From Methylorubrum rhodinum (lineage in GTDB: Bacteria; Pseudomonadota; Alphaproteobacteria; Rhizobiales; Beijerinckiaceae): 64,000 nucleotides of DNA. Below are positions 16,512 through 25,334 of this stretch, one piece after another. The position numbers and the translations under genes are program-made. Where the stretch lies: positions 54,871 through 118,870 of the forward strand of contig NZ_JACHOP010000014.1 of NCBI RefSeq assembly GCF_014199935.1, written 5' to 3'. How positions within the stretch are numbered: position 1 is the stretch's first letter; every line of letters starts with the position of its first letter. Below the pieces are notes generated by a model. It worked only from the letters and a program-made list of their open reading frames with translations, made no database searches and had not been told where the DNA came from.

Positions 16512-18944
16512 TCACGACGCGCGGACCAGCGAGAGAATCGGTCGTGCGTCCTGTGCCGGGCCGCTCTCGGCCGCCGGGGCGACCGTCACCGTTCCCTCGA
16601 TGCGCCCGATCAGCGCCATGACCTCGGACGCGGGGCGGGCCGGGCTGTAGAGGAAGCCCTGGGCGACGTCGCAGCGCTTCTCGCGCAGCACGTCGAGCTG
16701 CTGGCGCGTCTCGACGCCCTCGACGGTGACGTTCATCGACAGGGCGCGCCCCATCCGGGCGATGGCCTCGACCACCGCGACCTTCTCGGGCCGGCCCTGC
16801 AGGTCGCGCACGAAGGAGCGGTCGACCTTCACCTTGTCGAAGGGAAACTCGGTCAGGTAGCTCAAGGACGAGTAGCCGGTGCCGAAGTCGTCCAGCGCGA
16901 TGCGCACGCCGAGCGCCCGCAAACTGTTGAGGTTGTCCAGCACCTCGACTCCGTGATCGAGCAGCACCGATTCCGTAATCTCGACTTCCAGAAGGTCGGG
17001 CCTCAGCCCCGTCTCCCGCAGCACGGCGGCGACCTCCTCGTGGAAGCCCGGCATGCGCAGGTGGATCGAGGAGATGTTGACCGCGACCCGCAGCCCGTCC
17101 CAGGCGAGAGCGTCGGTGCAGGCGCGCCTGAGCGCCCAACGACCGATCTCGACGACGAAACCGGTGCCCTCCGCGACCGGGATGACCTCGCCAGGCGAGA
17201 CCCAGCCCTGTCCGGGCTTGTTCCAGCGCAGCAGGGCCTCGAAGCCGGTGACGCGCCCGCTGCGCATGTCGACGAGCGGCTGGTAGTGCAGCTCCATCTC
17301 GTCGGCGGCGAGTGCCGCCCGCATGTCGACGTCGAGTTGGCGGTGGCGTTGGACCTTTTCCTCCAGCGCTGGGTCGAAGGTGCGCCAGCAGCCCTTGCCG
17401 TCCGCCTTCGCGGCGTAGAGGGCGAGGTCGGCGCGCATGAGCAGGCTCGACGGGTCGATGGCGTCGTCGGGCCCGTAGGCGATACCGACGCTGACGCCGA
17501 TCTCCAGCCGGGTCTCGTCGATCGGGTAGGGGCGGCGCAACGCCGCCACGGCCCGCGAGGCCAGGGCCTCCGCCTCGGCCCGCCCCGTGTCGCGCACGAC
17601 CACCGCGAACTCGTCGCCGCCGAGGCGAAAGACGCCGTGCGAGCCGCAGACGTCGAGCAGGCGCGCCGCGACCTCCTTCAGGAGCCTGTCGCCGACGAGA
17701 TGGCCGCGAGTGTCGTTGACGACCTTGAAGCCGTCGAGGTCGAGGTAGAACAGCGCGCTGCGGCGCTCGGACGAGTGGATCTCGCGGCAGACCTCCTCCA
17801 ACACCTCCTGGAAGTTGGTGCGGTTGGGCAACCCCGTCAGGGCGTCGTGGCCGGCCAGGAAGGCGATGCGGGCCTGCGCCGCGCGACTCGCCGTGACGTC
17901 CGAGCCGACGCCGCGGTAGCCGAGGAAGGCGCCCTGCCGGTCGAAGGCGGGCTTGCCGTTGAGGGTCCACCAGCGCGTCCCCTCCGTCGTCGCCAGGCTG
18001 ACCGTGAGGTCCCGGAACGGCAGGCGGGCCTGGACGGCGGCGATGACCGCCTCGATGTCCCCGCGCGCGGCCCCCTCGGCGGCGATCGCGCGCAGGACCG
18101 CCATGACGTCGAGGTCGCGCAGGTCCGCGGCGTCCCGGCCGAAAAGGGCGGCGAAGCGTCGGCGGGAATGGTGCAGGCGCCCGGCCGCGTCCGTCTCCCA
18201 GAGCCAGTCGCTGGTTCCCTCCTCGAAGTCCTTGAGCAGCAGGCCGATGGTCTCGCTCTGCTGCTGCACCACCGCCCGGTCCCACAGGCGCTGGTACGAC
18301 AGCCCGCACATGCGGCGCGCGCTGAAGAATACGAACGTCGCGTAGACCGCGAGCAGCACCGCGATGTAGTCGCCCACCGGTGCCTCGCAGCCCAGCAGGC
18401 CGACGAACAAACCGGCGACCACGGGCGCGGCGAGCAGGACGGCGACGCCGAAGATCGGGCCGACGACGTAGGCGTCCGAGACGAGCCCGGCGCAGACCGC
18501 CACCACGATGACCCGATAGGCGTTGTCCATGCCCGGCAGCAGCACCGCGGGCATGCTCGCCCATGACAGGCCGAGCACGAGGGCGAGCAGCTTCGAGGCC
18601 GCGAAGCCGCGGCGGATCGCGCGCTCGGTCGCCGCCGCGCCCAAAGCGTGGCGGTAGCGCCGCGCCGCGGTCAAGGTGGCGGCGCAGAGCAAGATCACCG
18701 CCGTCGCCAAACCGGCCATGTAGCCGTGCGGGGCGATGTCCCGGAACATGTAGGCGAGCGCCAGCGCGACCGCGGCCTGGGTGACGGCGGAGTATTTGGC
18801 GAGTTGCAACGTCTCGCCCAGCATCGCGGCGCGGGTCTCATGGCGCAGCCGGGCGTCCTCGGGGCCGGGTGCGCCACGACCGGCGGTCGCGAATCCGCTG
18901 CGGGCCTTGCCGGCCTTACGGGAGGGCGTGTCGAGGGCGCTCAC
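16512..18944 (-). CDS. Membrane PAS-GGDEF-EAL c-di-GMP enzyme
   Basis: 810 residues if begun at GTG 18944 (VSALDTPSRK); a frame extending to 19076 is less likely. Several membrane helices at roughly 50-195 precede a PAS domain (DWLWETDAAGRL to GYRGVGSDVTASR). The GGDEF domain carries an intact RLGGDEFAVV, with no RxxD inhibitory site at the usual place. The EAL domain has all key motifs: GFEALLRW, AVNISSIHL, EITES, DDFGTGYSSL, KVDRSFV, EGVET. Both activities could be real: diguanylate cyclase and phosphodiesterase, with direction set by the PAS signal. It sits downstream of cheW on the same strand, separated by a hairpin. Confidence 0.9.
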   Translation of the reverse strand: MSALDTPSRKAGKARSGFATAGRGAPGPEDARLRHETRAAMLGETLQLAKYSAVTQAAVALALAYMFRDIAPHGYMAGLATAVILLCAATLTAARRYRHALGAAATERAIRRGFAASKLLALVLGLSWASMPAVLLPGMDNAYRVIVVAVCAGLVSDAYVVGPIFGVAVLLAAPVVAGLFVGLLGCEAPVGDYIAVLLAVYATFVFFSARRMCGLSYQRLWDRAVVQQQSETIGLLLKDFEEGTSDWLWETDAAGRLHHSRRRFAALFGRDAADLRDLDVMAVLRAIAAEGAARGDIEAVIAAVQARLPFRDLTVSLATTEGTRWWTLNGKPAFDRQGAFLGYRGVGSDVTASRAAQARIAFLAGHDALTGLPNRTNFQEVLEEVCREIHSSERRSALFYLDLDGFKVVNDTRGHLVGDRLLKEVAARLLDVCGSHGVFRLGGDEFAVVVRDTGRAEAEALASRAVAALRRPYPIDETRLEIGVSVGIAYGPDDAIDPSSLLMRADLALYAAKADGKGCWRTFDPALEEKVQRHRQLDVDMRAALAADEMELHYQPLVDMRSGRVTGFEALLRWNKPGQGWVSPGEVIPVAEGTGFVVEIGRWALRRACTDALAWDGLRVAVNISSIHLRMPGFHEEVAAVLRETGLRPDLLEVEITESVLLDHGVEVLDNLNSLRALGVRIALDDFGTGYSSLSYLTEFPFDKVKVDRSFVRDLQGRPEKVAVVEAIARMGRALSMNVTVEGVETRQQLDVLREKRCDVAQGFLYSPARPASEVMALIGRIEGTVTVAPAAESGPAQDARPILSLVRAS

Positions 18945-19074
18945 GATGATCGGTCCGTTCGATGGGGCGGCCTGCCACCTTCGCGGAGGGGCCGGGTGAT
19001 TCCAGACGGCGACGAGGGGGAACTCATCGCCGTCTGCCCGCGCGACCGCGCGGCGGTGGGCGTCCGCCGAACTC

Positions 19075-19103
19075 ACCGATCCCGACCCTCGGTCGGGATC
19101 GGT
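19075..19103. terminator. Hairpin after cheW
   Basis: Perfect 13-bp inverted repeat accgatcccgacc (19075-19087) and ggtcgggatcggt (19091-19103) with a 3-base loop, just past the cheW stop on the minus strand. No clear T-run follows, so it may stop transcription only partly or act as a processing site. Confidence 0.6.
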
Positions 19104-19128
19104 GCCGATCGGGATGAGGTGGCGTCAG

Positions 19129-19605
19129 TCAGGCGGCTTCGGCCGCCGGCCCGAAGGCGAGCAGGGCATCGACGTCGAGGACGACGAGCAGGCATCCGTC
19201 GAGGCGGTGCACCCCGGACGCGAGGCCGCGCCAGCGCGGGTCGAGGTTGGACGGAACCGCCTCTCGGGTGTCCGCGGCCGGCCGCAGGACTTCGCCGACC
19301 GCGTCCACGACGAGCCCGAAGGTCTCGCCGGCCTGTTCCAGGCCGACTGCCATTCCCATCGCGTTCCGGTCCGGCGCCGGCAGGCCGAGCCGGCGGCGCA
19401 GGCACAGGGCGGTGACCACGCGGCCCCGCAGGTTGAGCAGGCCGACCACCTCGGGCGGCGCGAGCGGCACGGGGGTGATCGAGTTCGGTCTGAACACGTC
19501 GTGCACGCGGGCGATGGGCAGGCCGAACAAGGCCTCCCCGACGGTCACGGTGACGTAGTCCGCCGCCTCGCCGGACGACGCCGGCGCCTGGATCTTACCG
19601 GTCAT
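19129..19605 (-). CDS. cheW: CheW coupling protein
   Basis: 158 residues from ATG 19605, the usual length. The CheW SH3-like fold is recognisable: VTVTVGEALFGLPIARVHDVF, PPEVVGLLNLRGRVVTALCLRRRLG, GLVVDAVGEVLR. CheW links chemoreceptors to CheA in the signalling array. It follows cheA by 15 bases on the same strand and closes an mcp-cheA-cheW run that lacks cheY, cheB and cheR, so phosphotransfer partners must be encoded elsewhere. Confidence 0.92.
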   Translation of the reverse strand: MTGKIQAPASSGEAADYVTVTVGEALFGLPIARVHDVFRPNSITPVPLAPPEVVGLLNLRGRVVTALCLRRRLGLPAPDRNAMGMAVGLEQAGETFGLVVDAVGEVLRPAADTREAVPSNLDPRWRGLASGVHRLDGCLLVVLDVDALLAFGPAAEAA

Positions 19606-19620
19606 GGGTGGCGCTCCTCG

Positions 19621-21903
19621 TCAGGCCGCGAGGCCGACGGCGTCGAGGGGGATTGCGGCGACGGAACGCGCCGTCCGGTCGGGGCCGTGCACGGGCGGAA
19701 GCAGCTGCGCGAGATCGACGATGTCGGTCGCCCGACCGCGCAGGACCGCGGTGCCGAGAATGCCGGGCCGGCCGGCCGCGGGCTCGACCTCGACGCGCTC
19801 GGAGACGATGTCGACGATGGCGTCCACCAGGAGGCCGGTCGGGCGCTCGCCGGGAGTGAACACGAGCATGTCCTGACTGCCTTCCCGGCGGACCGGGATG
19901 CCATCCTCCGCAGGAACGAGCGGCATCAGGCGCCCGCGGTACTGGATGACCGGTCGCCCGCCGAGCCACTCGATCCGTCCGGCCTCGACCGTTTCCAGGC
20001 GGGTCACCAGCGACAGCGGCACCGCCCTGAGGTCGCCGCCCGCGCGGAAGACGAGGTAGCGCGACGCTTCGTCCGGCGTGGTCGACGGTGCGTCGCCCGT
20101 GTCCGGGGCGAGGTCCTGTCGGCTGCCCGCCGCGACGCGCTCCGCGACGCCGTTCGGATCGACGATGAGCACCACGGCGCCGTCGCCGAGGATGGTGTTG
20201 CCGGCGAACAGCGACAGGTGGCGGAGTTTCGAGGACATCGGCTTCACGACGATCTCCTCTGTGTGGAAGACCTCGTCCACGAGGAGGCCGAAGCGCTGGC
20301 GTCCGACCTGAGCCACCACCACGAAGCCGTCGGCCGACGGCGCGGCCCCCATTCCGAGGATGCCCGAGAGCGGCACGACGGGCAGGAGGCTGTCGCGAAG
20401 CCGCAGCACCGGCGCGCCGTTGATGCGCTCGATGTCCTGGGCCTGCCCGCTTCCGACGCGCACCAGTTCCAGCACCGCCACCTGCGGCAGCGCGAAGCGG
20501 TGCGCGCCGGCCCGCACGATCAGCGCGGCGACGATGGCGAGCGTGAGCGGGATCTTGATGGTGAAGGTGGTGCCGCGGCCGGGCCGGGTGGCGATGTCGA
20601 TGACGCCGCCGATGGTCTCGATGTTGGTCTTGACCACGTCCATGCCGACGCCGCGGCCCGAGACCGAGGTGACGGCCGAGGCCGTCGAGAAGCCGGCGTG
20701 GAAGATGAACTTGGCGGCCTGCGCGTCGGTCATCCGCTCGACCTCGGCTTGCGAGGCCAGCCCGCGCTCGACCGCCTTGCGACGGATGGCGGCGAGGTCC
20801 AGGCCCCGACCGTCGTCGGCGATCTCGACCGTCACCGTGCCGCCCTCGTGGTAGGCGCAGAGGCGGATGGTGCCGCGGGCGGTCTTGCCGGCGGCGACAC
20901 GGTCGGCGGTCGCCTCCAGGCCGTGGTCGGCGGAGTTGCGCACCATGTGGGTGAGCGGGTCCTTGATCACGTCGAGGACCTGCCGGTCGAGCTCGGTCTC
21001 GGCGCCGACCATAACGAGATCGATCGGCTTTCCGAGCTCGGCCGAGAGGTCGCGTACCACGCGGGGCAGCTTCTGCCAGGCGTTGCCCACCGGCTGCATG
21101 CGCGTCCGCATCACGCCGTCCTGCAGCTCGGCGGTGACCTGGCTGAGCCGCTGGAGCGGGCCCTTGTAGACGTCGCTGCCCGAGGCCCTCGCGATCTCCA
21201 CAAGTTGGTTGCGGGTTAGCACGAGCTCCGAGACCATCGTCATCAGGTGCTCGACGGTCTCGACGCCGACCCGGATGGTCTGGCCATGGGCGACGGCGCC
21301 GCCCCGGTCGCTGGCCGTCGTGGGGTCGGTCTCCATCCGCGACGCCACCACGGGAGCCGCCTCCTCGACGCGGTCCGGCGCCTCCGGCGCATCGGCGCCG
21401 GGCGCGGCGAGGAAGGCCGCCTCCAACGCGTCGAGAAACGCCGCCGGTTCGCTTGCCGGCAACGTCGGGGGGCCTTCCGCCGACGCCGACCAGAACGCCG
21501 CGATCGCTTCCGCCCCGCTTGTGCCGACCCGTGCGGTCGCCATCGATTCGAGGGCGCCGATCAGGTCGGCGTCCTCCCCCGGCGGTTCGGTACCCGCGAT
21601 CTCGAGGGCGTTCAGGATCTGCTTGAGCCGGTCGAGGGTCGCGAGCACCAGCGTCACCGCCTGCGCGCCGACGGGGTCCCCGTCGCGGAAGCGGCCCATC
21701 AGGGTCTCCGCCGCGTGGGCGAGCGCCTCCAGGCGGGGCAGCCCGAGGAAGCCGCAAGTGCCCTTGATGGTGTGCACCAGGCGGAAGACGTTCCGCAGGA
21801 CGTCTTTGTCGGTGGGGTCGCGCTCGAAGCGGACGAGTTCCGCGTCGACGGTGTCGAGATGCTCGGCGCTCTCTGTCAGGAATTCGCGCAGGAGGTCGTC
21901 CAT
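19621..21903 (-). CDS. cheA: CheA histidine kinase with tandem C-terminal CheW domains
   Basis: 760 residues from ATG 21903. Order: Hpt domain 1-105 with phospho-acceptor H44 (LVHTIKGTCGFLG); a 100-residue Ala/Pro-rich linker where no P2 domain is evident; dimerisation domain from about 210 (GVETVEHLMTMVSELVLTRNQL); HATPase with N-box HMVRNSADHGLE, IADDGRGLD and SGRGVGMDVVK; then two CheW-like regulatory domains (about 490-625 and 640-755). The second CheW domain is an addition to the classical P1-P5 plan. Located 39 bases after the MCP gene and 15 before cheW, it forms a dedicated signalling unit with them. Confidence 0.92.
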   Translation of the reverse strand: MDDLLREFLTESAEHLDTVDAELVRFERDPTDKDVLRNVFRLVHTIKGTCGFLGLPRLEALAHAAETLMGRFRDGDPVGAQAVTLVLATLDRLKQILNALEIAGTEPPGEDADLIGALESMATARVGTSGAEAIAAFWSASAEGPPTLPASEPAAFLDALEAAFLAAPGADAPEAPDRVEEAAPVVASRMETDPTTASDRGGAVAHGQTIRVGVETVEHLMTMVSELVLTRNQLVEIARASGSDVYKGPLQRLSQVTAELQDGVMRTRMQPVGNAWQKLPRVVRDLSAELGKPIDLVMVGAETELDRQVLDVIKDPLTHMVRNSADHGLEATADRVAAGKTARGTIRLCAYHEGGTVTVEIADDGRGLDLAAIRRKAVERGLASQAEVERMTDAQAAKFIFHAGFSTASAVTSVSGRGVGMDVVKTNIETIGGVIDIATRPGRGTTFTIKIPLTLAIVAALIVRAGAHRFALPQVAVLELVRVGSGQAQDIERINGAPVLRLRDSLLPVVPLSGILGMGAAPSADGFVVVAQVGRQRFGLLVDEVFHTEEIVVKPMSSKLRHLSLFAGNTILGDGAVVLIVDPNGVAERVAAGSRQDLAPDTGDAPSTTPDEASRYLVFRAGGDLRAVPLSLVTRLETVEAGRIEWLGGRPVIQYRGRLMPLVPAEDGIPVRREGSQDMLVFTPGERPTGLLVDAIVDIVSERVEVEPAAGRPGILGTAVLRGRATDIVDLAQLLPPVHGPDRTARSVAAIPLDAVGLAA

Positions 21904-21942
21904 CGGTCCTCTCCTCGGATGGGCGGGGTGCGGCGGCGGCCC

Positions 21943-23421
21943 TCAGGCCGCCATGCTGCGGGACGCGTCGCGGACGAGGCGCGCGGACGCCTCGACCTCC
22001 TGGGTCGAGGCGGCGATCAGGCCGACGCTGCGGCTGATCTCGGTGACCGCCTGCGTCATGGCCTGCATGTTGGCCGACATCTCCTGCGCGACCGCGGCCT
22101 GCTGCTCGACCGCCGAGGAGATGGCCGAGGAGATCTCGTTGACCTCGCCGATGGTCTCGCCGATGCTTGCGATGGCGGCGGCGGCTTGGTTCGCCGCGGC
22201 CTGCGTCTCGGCGATCTGGCCGCCGATGCTCTGCGTCGCCCGCGCGGTCTGCGCGGCGAGTTCCTTCACCTCGGCGGCGACGACGGCGAAGCCCTTGCCG
22301 GCCTCCCCGGCGCGGGCCGCCTCGATGGTGGCGTTGAGGGCCAGCAGGTTGGTCTGCGAGGCGATGCCCGAGATCATGCCGACCACGTCGCCGATGCGCT
22401 GGGCCGCCGAGGCGAGCCCGGCCACGACGGTCGAGGTCGCGTTGGCCTGTTCGACGGCCCGCCCGGTGACCTGCAAGGCACGGTTGACCTGCCGGCCGAT
22501 CTCGCCCACCGATGAGGCCAGCTCCTCCGCGCCGGCGGCGACTCCCTGGGTGTTGCCCGAGGCCTGCTCGGCGGCGCCGGCCGCACCGACCGCCTGCTGC
22601 GAAGCCTGCGAGATGGACGCGGCGATGCCGTCGAGGTCGCGGTCGATGCCGCGGTGCAACGCGGCCCGGCGCTGGCGCTCCTGCACGGCGGCGGTGACGT
22701 CGACGGCGAACTTGACGACCTTCACGAGGCGGTTGGAGGCGTCGCGGACGGGATTGTAGGTGGCCTGGATCCAGACCTCGCGTCCGCCGTTGCCGATGCG
22801 GCGGTACTCGGCCTGCTGGAACTCGCCGCGCCGCAGCGCCTCCCAGAAGGCGCGGTAGGCAGCGCTTCCCCGCTCGGCGGCCTCGACGAACATCGAGTGG
22901 TGCTTGCCCCTCACCTCGTCGAGGCCGTAGCTGACCACCGCGAGGAAGTTGGCGTTGGCGGTGACGACGGTGCCGTCGAGCTCGAACTCGATGATGCCCT
23001 GCGAGCGGTCGAGGGCGTCGAGCTTGCCCTGGTTGTCGGCGCTGCGCAGCTTCCGCGCGGTGATGTCGACCGCGCACTTGAACACGCCGTAGGGCTTGCC
23101 GTTGCGACCGACGAGCGGGTTGTAGCTGGCCTGGATCCAGACCTCGCGCCCGCCCTTGCCGATGCGCTTGTATTCGGCCTGCTGGAACTCGCCGCGGCGG
23201 AGCGCCGCCCAGAACTGCCGGTAGGCGTCGCCCTCGCGCTCGACGGGATCGACGAACATGGAGTGATGCCGCCCCTGGATCTCCTCGAGGCCGTAGCCGA
23301 GGGCGGCCAGGAAGTTGGCGTTGGCCGTGACGACCTTGCCGTCCAGGTCGAACTCGATCAGCGCTTGCGAGGCATTGAGCGCGTTCAGCTTTGACTTGAG
23401 TTGGTTGCCCCGAAGTAGCAT
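21943..23421 (-). CDS. Soluble PAS-PAS methyl-accepting protein, BdlA-like
   Basis: 492 residues from ATG 23421. There are no transmembrane segments. Two PAS domains (about 12-130 and 135-250) share the motifs [10 protein letters not shown] and [13 protein letters not shown]. The MCP signalling domain follows, with the hairpin tip [27 protein letters not shown] split by the usual conserved Glu. The PAS-PAS-MA plan is that of BdlA, the Pseudomonas biofilm-dispersion receptor that answers to c-di-GMP and oxygen; whether that function holds here is inference. It is the first gene of the mcp-cheA-cheW run. Confidence 0.9.
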   Translation of the reverse strand: MLLRGNQLKSKLNALNASQALIEFDLDGKVVTANANFLAALGYGLEEIQGRHHSMFVDPVEREGDAYRQFWAALRRGEFQQAEYKRIGKGGREVWIQASYNPLVGRNGKPYGVFKCAVDITARKLRSADNQGKLDALDRSQGIIEFELDGTVVTANANFLAVVSYGLDEVRGKHHSMFVEAAERGSAAYRAFWEALRRGEFQQAEYRRIGNGGREVWIQATYNPVRDASNRLVKVVKFAVDVTAAVQERQRRAALHRGIDRDLDGIAASISQASQQAVGAAGAAEQASGNTQGVAAGAEELASSVGEIGRQVNRALQVTGRAVEQANATSTVVAGLASAAQRIGDVVGMISGIASQTNLLALNATIEAARAGEAGKGFAVVAAEVKELAAQTARATQSIGGQIAETQAAANQAAAAIASIGETIGEVNEISSAISSAVEQQAAVAQEMSANMQAMTQAVTEISRSVGLIAASTQEVEASARLVRDASRSMAA

Positions 23422-23862
23422 GTGAAGTCCCCAGTGAAAGGAGGTCGTTCGCCTCTCTTTCCAGTAGGATGGATCGGCCGCGCTGACGCCGCCTCAAGCC
23501 GATTGGCTAAAAACGAGTACATCGACGGGTTTCCGGGCCAAATTTCCTGTCATTTCACCGGACCTGGGGCGAGGTCTGGCCGGATTGGCAGATTTGCGCC
23601 CATTTCCCTATCGTGGCGGCTCCTGCCTCAGGCCGTTCGTTACCGGGCTATGAAGTTCTTCCCGGCGCGGCATTCATTGCCGCCTGCGAGGTACCGCTTG
23701 CGGTGCGTCCTTGCTGCGTCTTGCCCGGTGAGACCGCTTTCCGCGCTGCCCGACTTCCGGGAGCCACTGCACAGAAGGACAGTTCTGCCTTCTTAACGCA
23801 TTATGAATCATGGTCGTGGCAGGAAGGCTTCCACCGGACGGGTCGAGACTGGGAGAAGGGTG
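23422..23862. other. Divergent intergenic region between two PAS genes
   Basis: No gene is supported. It must carry promoters for the mcp-cheA-cheW run (left) and for the PAS-HTH gene (right). I see no convincing sigma-70 pair or palindromic operator. The only firm signal is the GGGAGAAGGG ribosome site before ATG 23863. Confidence 0.4.
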
Positions 23863-24972
23863 ATGCCGACGCGGTCACTGATGCGGCAGGGACCGGCCGA
23901 GGGGGGCGGGAGCACACGCGCCTTCTCATCCCGCCACTTCCTCAAACTCGTCGAGGACACCGGCAAGGTCGGCTTCTGGTCGGCGGACCTGCGCACGGAG
24001 CGGCTGGACGCCTCGCTCGGCCTCTACCGCATCCTCGGGCTCGACCCGGCGTCCGAGATGACCTTCGGCTTCGGCCTCGACATGATCCATCCCGAGGACC
24101 AAGCCGCCCACCGCGACCAGATCGCGGTCCTGCGTTCCGGGCAGCCGATCAGCCGCGAGTTCCGCATCGTCCGGCCGGACCGGACCCAGCGCTGGATCCT
24201 GCACCATGCCGAGGTGATCCTCGGCGCCGACGGCGCCCCGGCCCAGGGCATGGGCGTCGTCTTCGACGTGACGGAGCGGCACGACTCCTTAAACGCGCTC
24301 ATGCAGCGCCACGACCGGTTCAATGCGTTGATCGCCGCGACGGCCTCGGTCTTCTGGATAAACAAGGCCAACGGCGAGCCCAGCGAGATGCCGCAGTGGA
24401 TGGCGCTGACCGGCCAGACCCACGCTCAGATGCAGGGCCTGGGCTGGCTGGATGCCGTCCACCCGGACGACCGGGCACGGACACAGGCCGCGTGGATGAC
24501 GGCGGTCGAGCATACCGAGCCCTACAACACCGATTACCGCGTCCTGTGCGCCGACGGGATCTATCGCTGGTTCAACGCACGCGGCGCGCCGGTGCTGAAC
24601 CAGGACGGCTCGGTGCGCGAGTGGGTCGGCGTCTGCCTCAAGATGCCGGGGCGCAGCCGCTACGGCGCCCAGGTGCCCGGGACCGAGGCCCCGCCCCCAC
24701 CGCCTGCCTTCTCCCGTCCCACCACGTCGAACGGGGAGGAACTGCCGACCGCGGGCCAGATCAGGGCGGCGCGCGGGCTCACCGGTCTGTCGAAGGACGA
24801 CCTGGCCGCGGCGGCCAAGGTCTCGGTCTCGACCCTGAACCGGCTGGAGGACCCCGCCTCGGCCGTCCGCCCGCGTCCGGACACCCTGCTGGCCGTGCGC
24901 CGCGCGCTCGAGGCGGCCGGCGTCGAGTTCATCTTCGAACCCGGCAGGAAGCCCGGCATCCGGGAGGCGTGA
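23863..24972 (+). CDS. Tandem PAS protein with C-terminal XRE-type helix-turn-helix
   Basis: 369 residues from ATG 23863, chosen because GGGAGAAGGG lies right before it; an upstream ATG at 23803 lacks such a site. Two PAS_3-type domains (FLKLVEDTGKVGFWSADL to VVFDVTERHD, then FWINKANGEPSEMP to WVGVCLKMPGR) are followed by a Pro-rich linker. The C-terminal HTH (IRAARGLTGLSKDDLAAAAKVSVSTLNRLED) is of Cro/CI type. A cytoplasmic sensor-regulator is likely; its ligand and target are unknown. It stands divergent to the chemotaxis run. Confidence 0.82.
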   Translation: MPTRSLMRQGPAEGGGSTRAFSSRHFLKLVEDTGKVGFWSADLRTERLDASLGLYRILGLDPASEMTFGFGLDMIHPEDQAAHRDQIAVLRSGQPISREFRIVRPDRTQRWILHHAEVILGADGAPAQGMGVVFDVTERHDSLNALMQRHDRFNALIAATASVFWINKANGEPSEMPQWMALTGQTHAQMQGLGWLDAVHPDDRARTQAAWMTAVEHTEPYNTDYRVLCADGIYRWFNARGAPVLNQDGSVREWVGVCLKMPGRSRYGAQVPGTEAPPPPPAFSRPTTSNGEELPTAGQIRAARGLTGLSKDDLAAAAKVSVSTLNRLEDPASAVRPRPDTLLAVRRALEAAGVEFIFEPGRKPGIREA

Positions 24973-25012
24973 GGGGGAGGCGGGCCGGACCTGCGCCGCC
25001 CCCCGCGTCGTC

Positions 25013-25327
25013 TCACGCCTCCGGGAGCGGCTGGGCGCCGAGGCCGGCCGCGCCGGCCATCACGGCCTGGGCGAGCAACGCCATTCCCGTCGCCGCCTCG
25101 TGCAGGGTCGACGCGGTCGGATCGTCCGCGGGCAGGTCCGAGACCGCCCTCCGGACGGATTCCCGTAGCTGATGCAGGGCTCGCGTGAGCGAGCCGGACA
25201 GGCAGGCGATCTGCGCTTGGCGCGAGCCGGGATCGAGCCCGGCCGCCATCTCCCGTTCCAGTTGGACGTGGAGGCGGCGCGATGCTTCCGCGGACAGGTC
25301 GAGCGGGAGGGTGAGGACTTCAGCCAT
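25013..25327 (-). CDS. Small helical protein encoded with a chemoreceptor
   Basis: 104 residues from ATG 25327. No recognised domain; the sequence predicts alpha helices throughout with a small-residue C-terminus (MALLAQAVMAGAAGLGAQPLPEA). It starts seven bases after the stop of the MCP gene on the same strand, so the two are almost surely co-transcribed. A role as partner of that receptor is inferred only from this coupling. Confidence 0.6.
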   Translation of the reverse strand: MAEVLTLPLDLSAEASRRLHVQLEREMAAGLDPGSRQAQIACLSGSLTRALHQLRESVRRAVSDLPADDPTASTLHEAATGMALLAQAVMAGAAGLGAQPLPEA

Positions 25328-25334
25328 CGGATCC

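Noticed and set aside
19595..23497. A 1300-codon minus-strand frame across cheA and the MCP
   Set aside because: It is an Arg/Pro/Gly-rich alternate phase of the same strand; cheA and the MCP in their own frames have full domains and ribosome sites.
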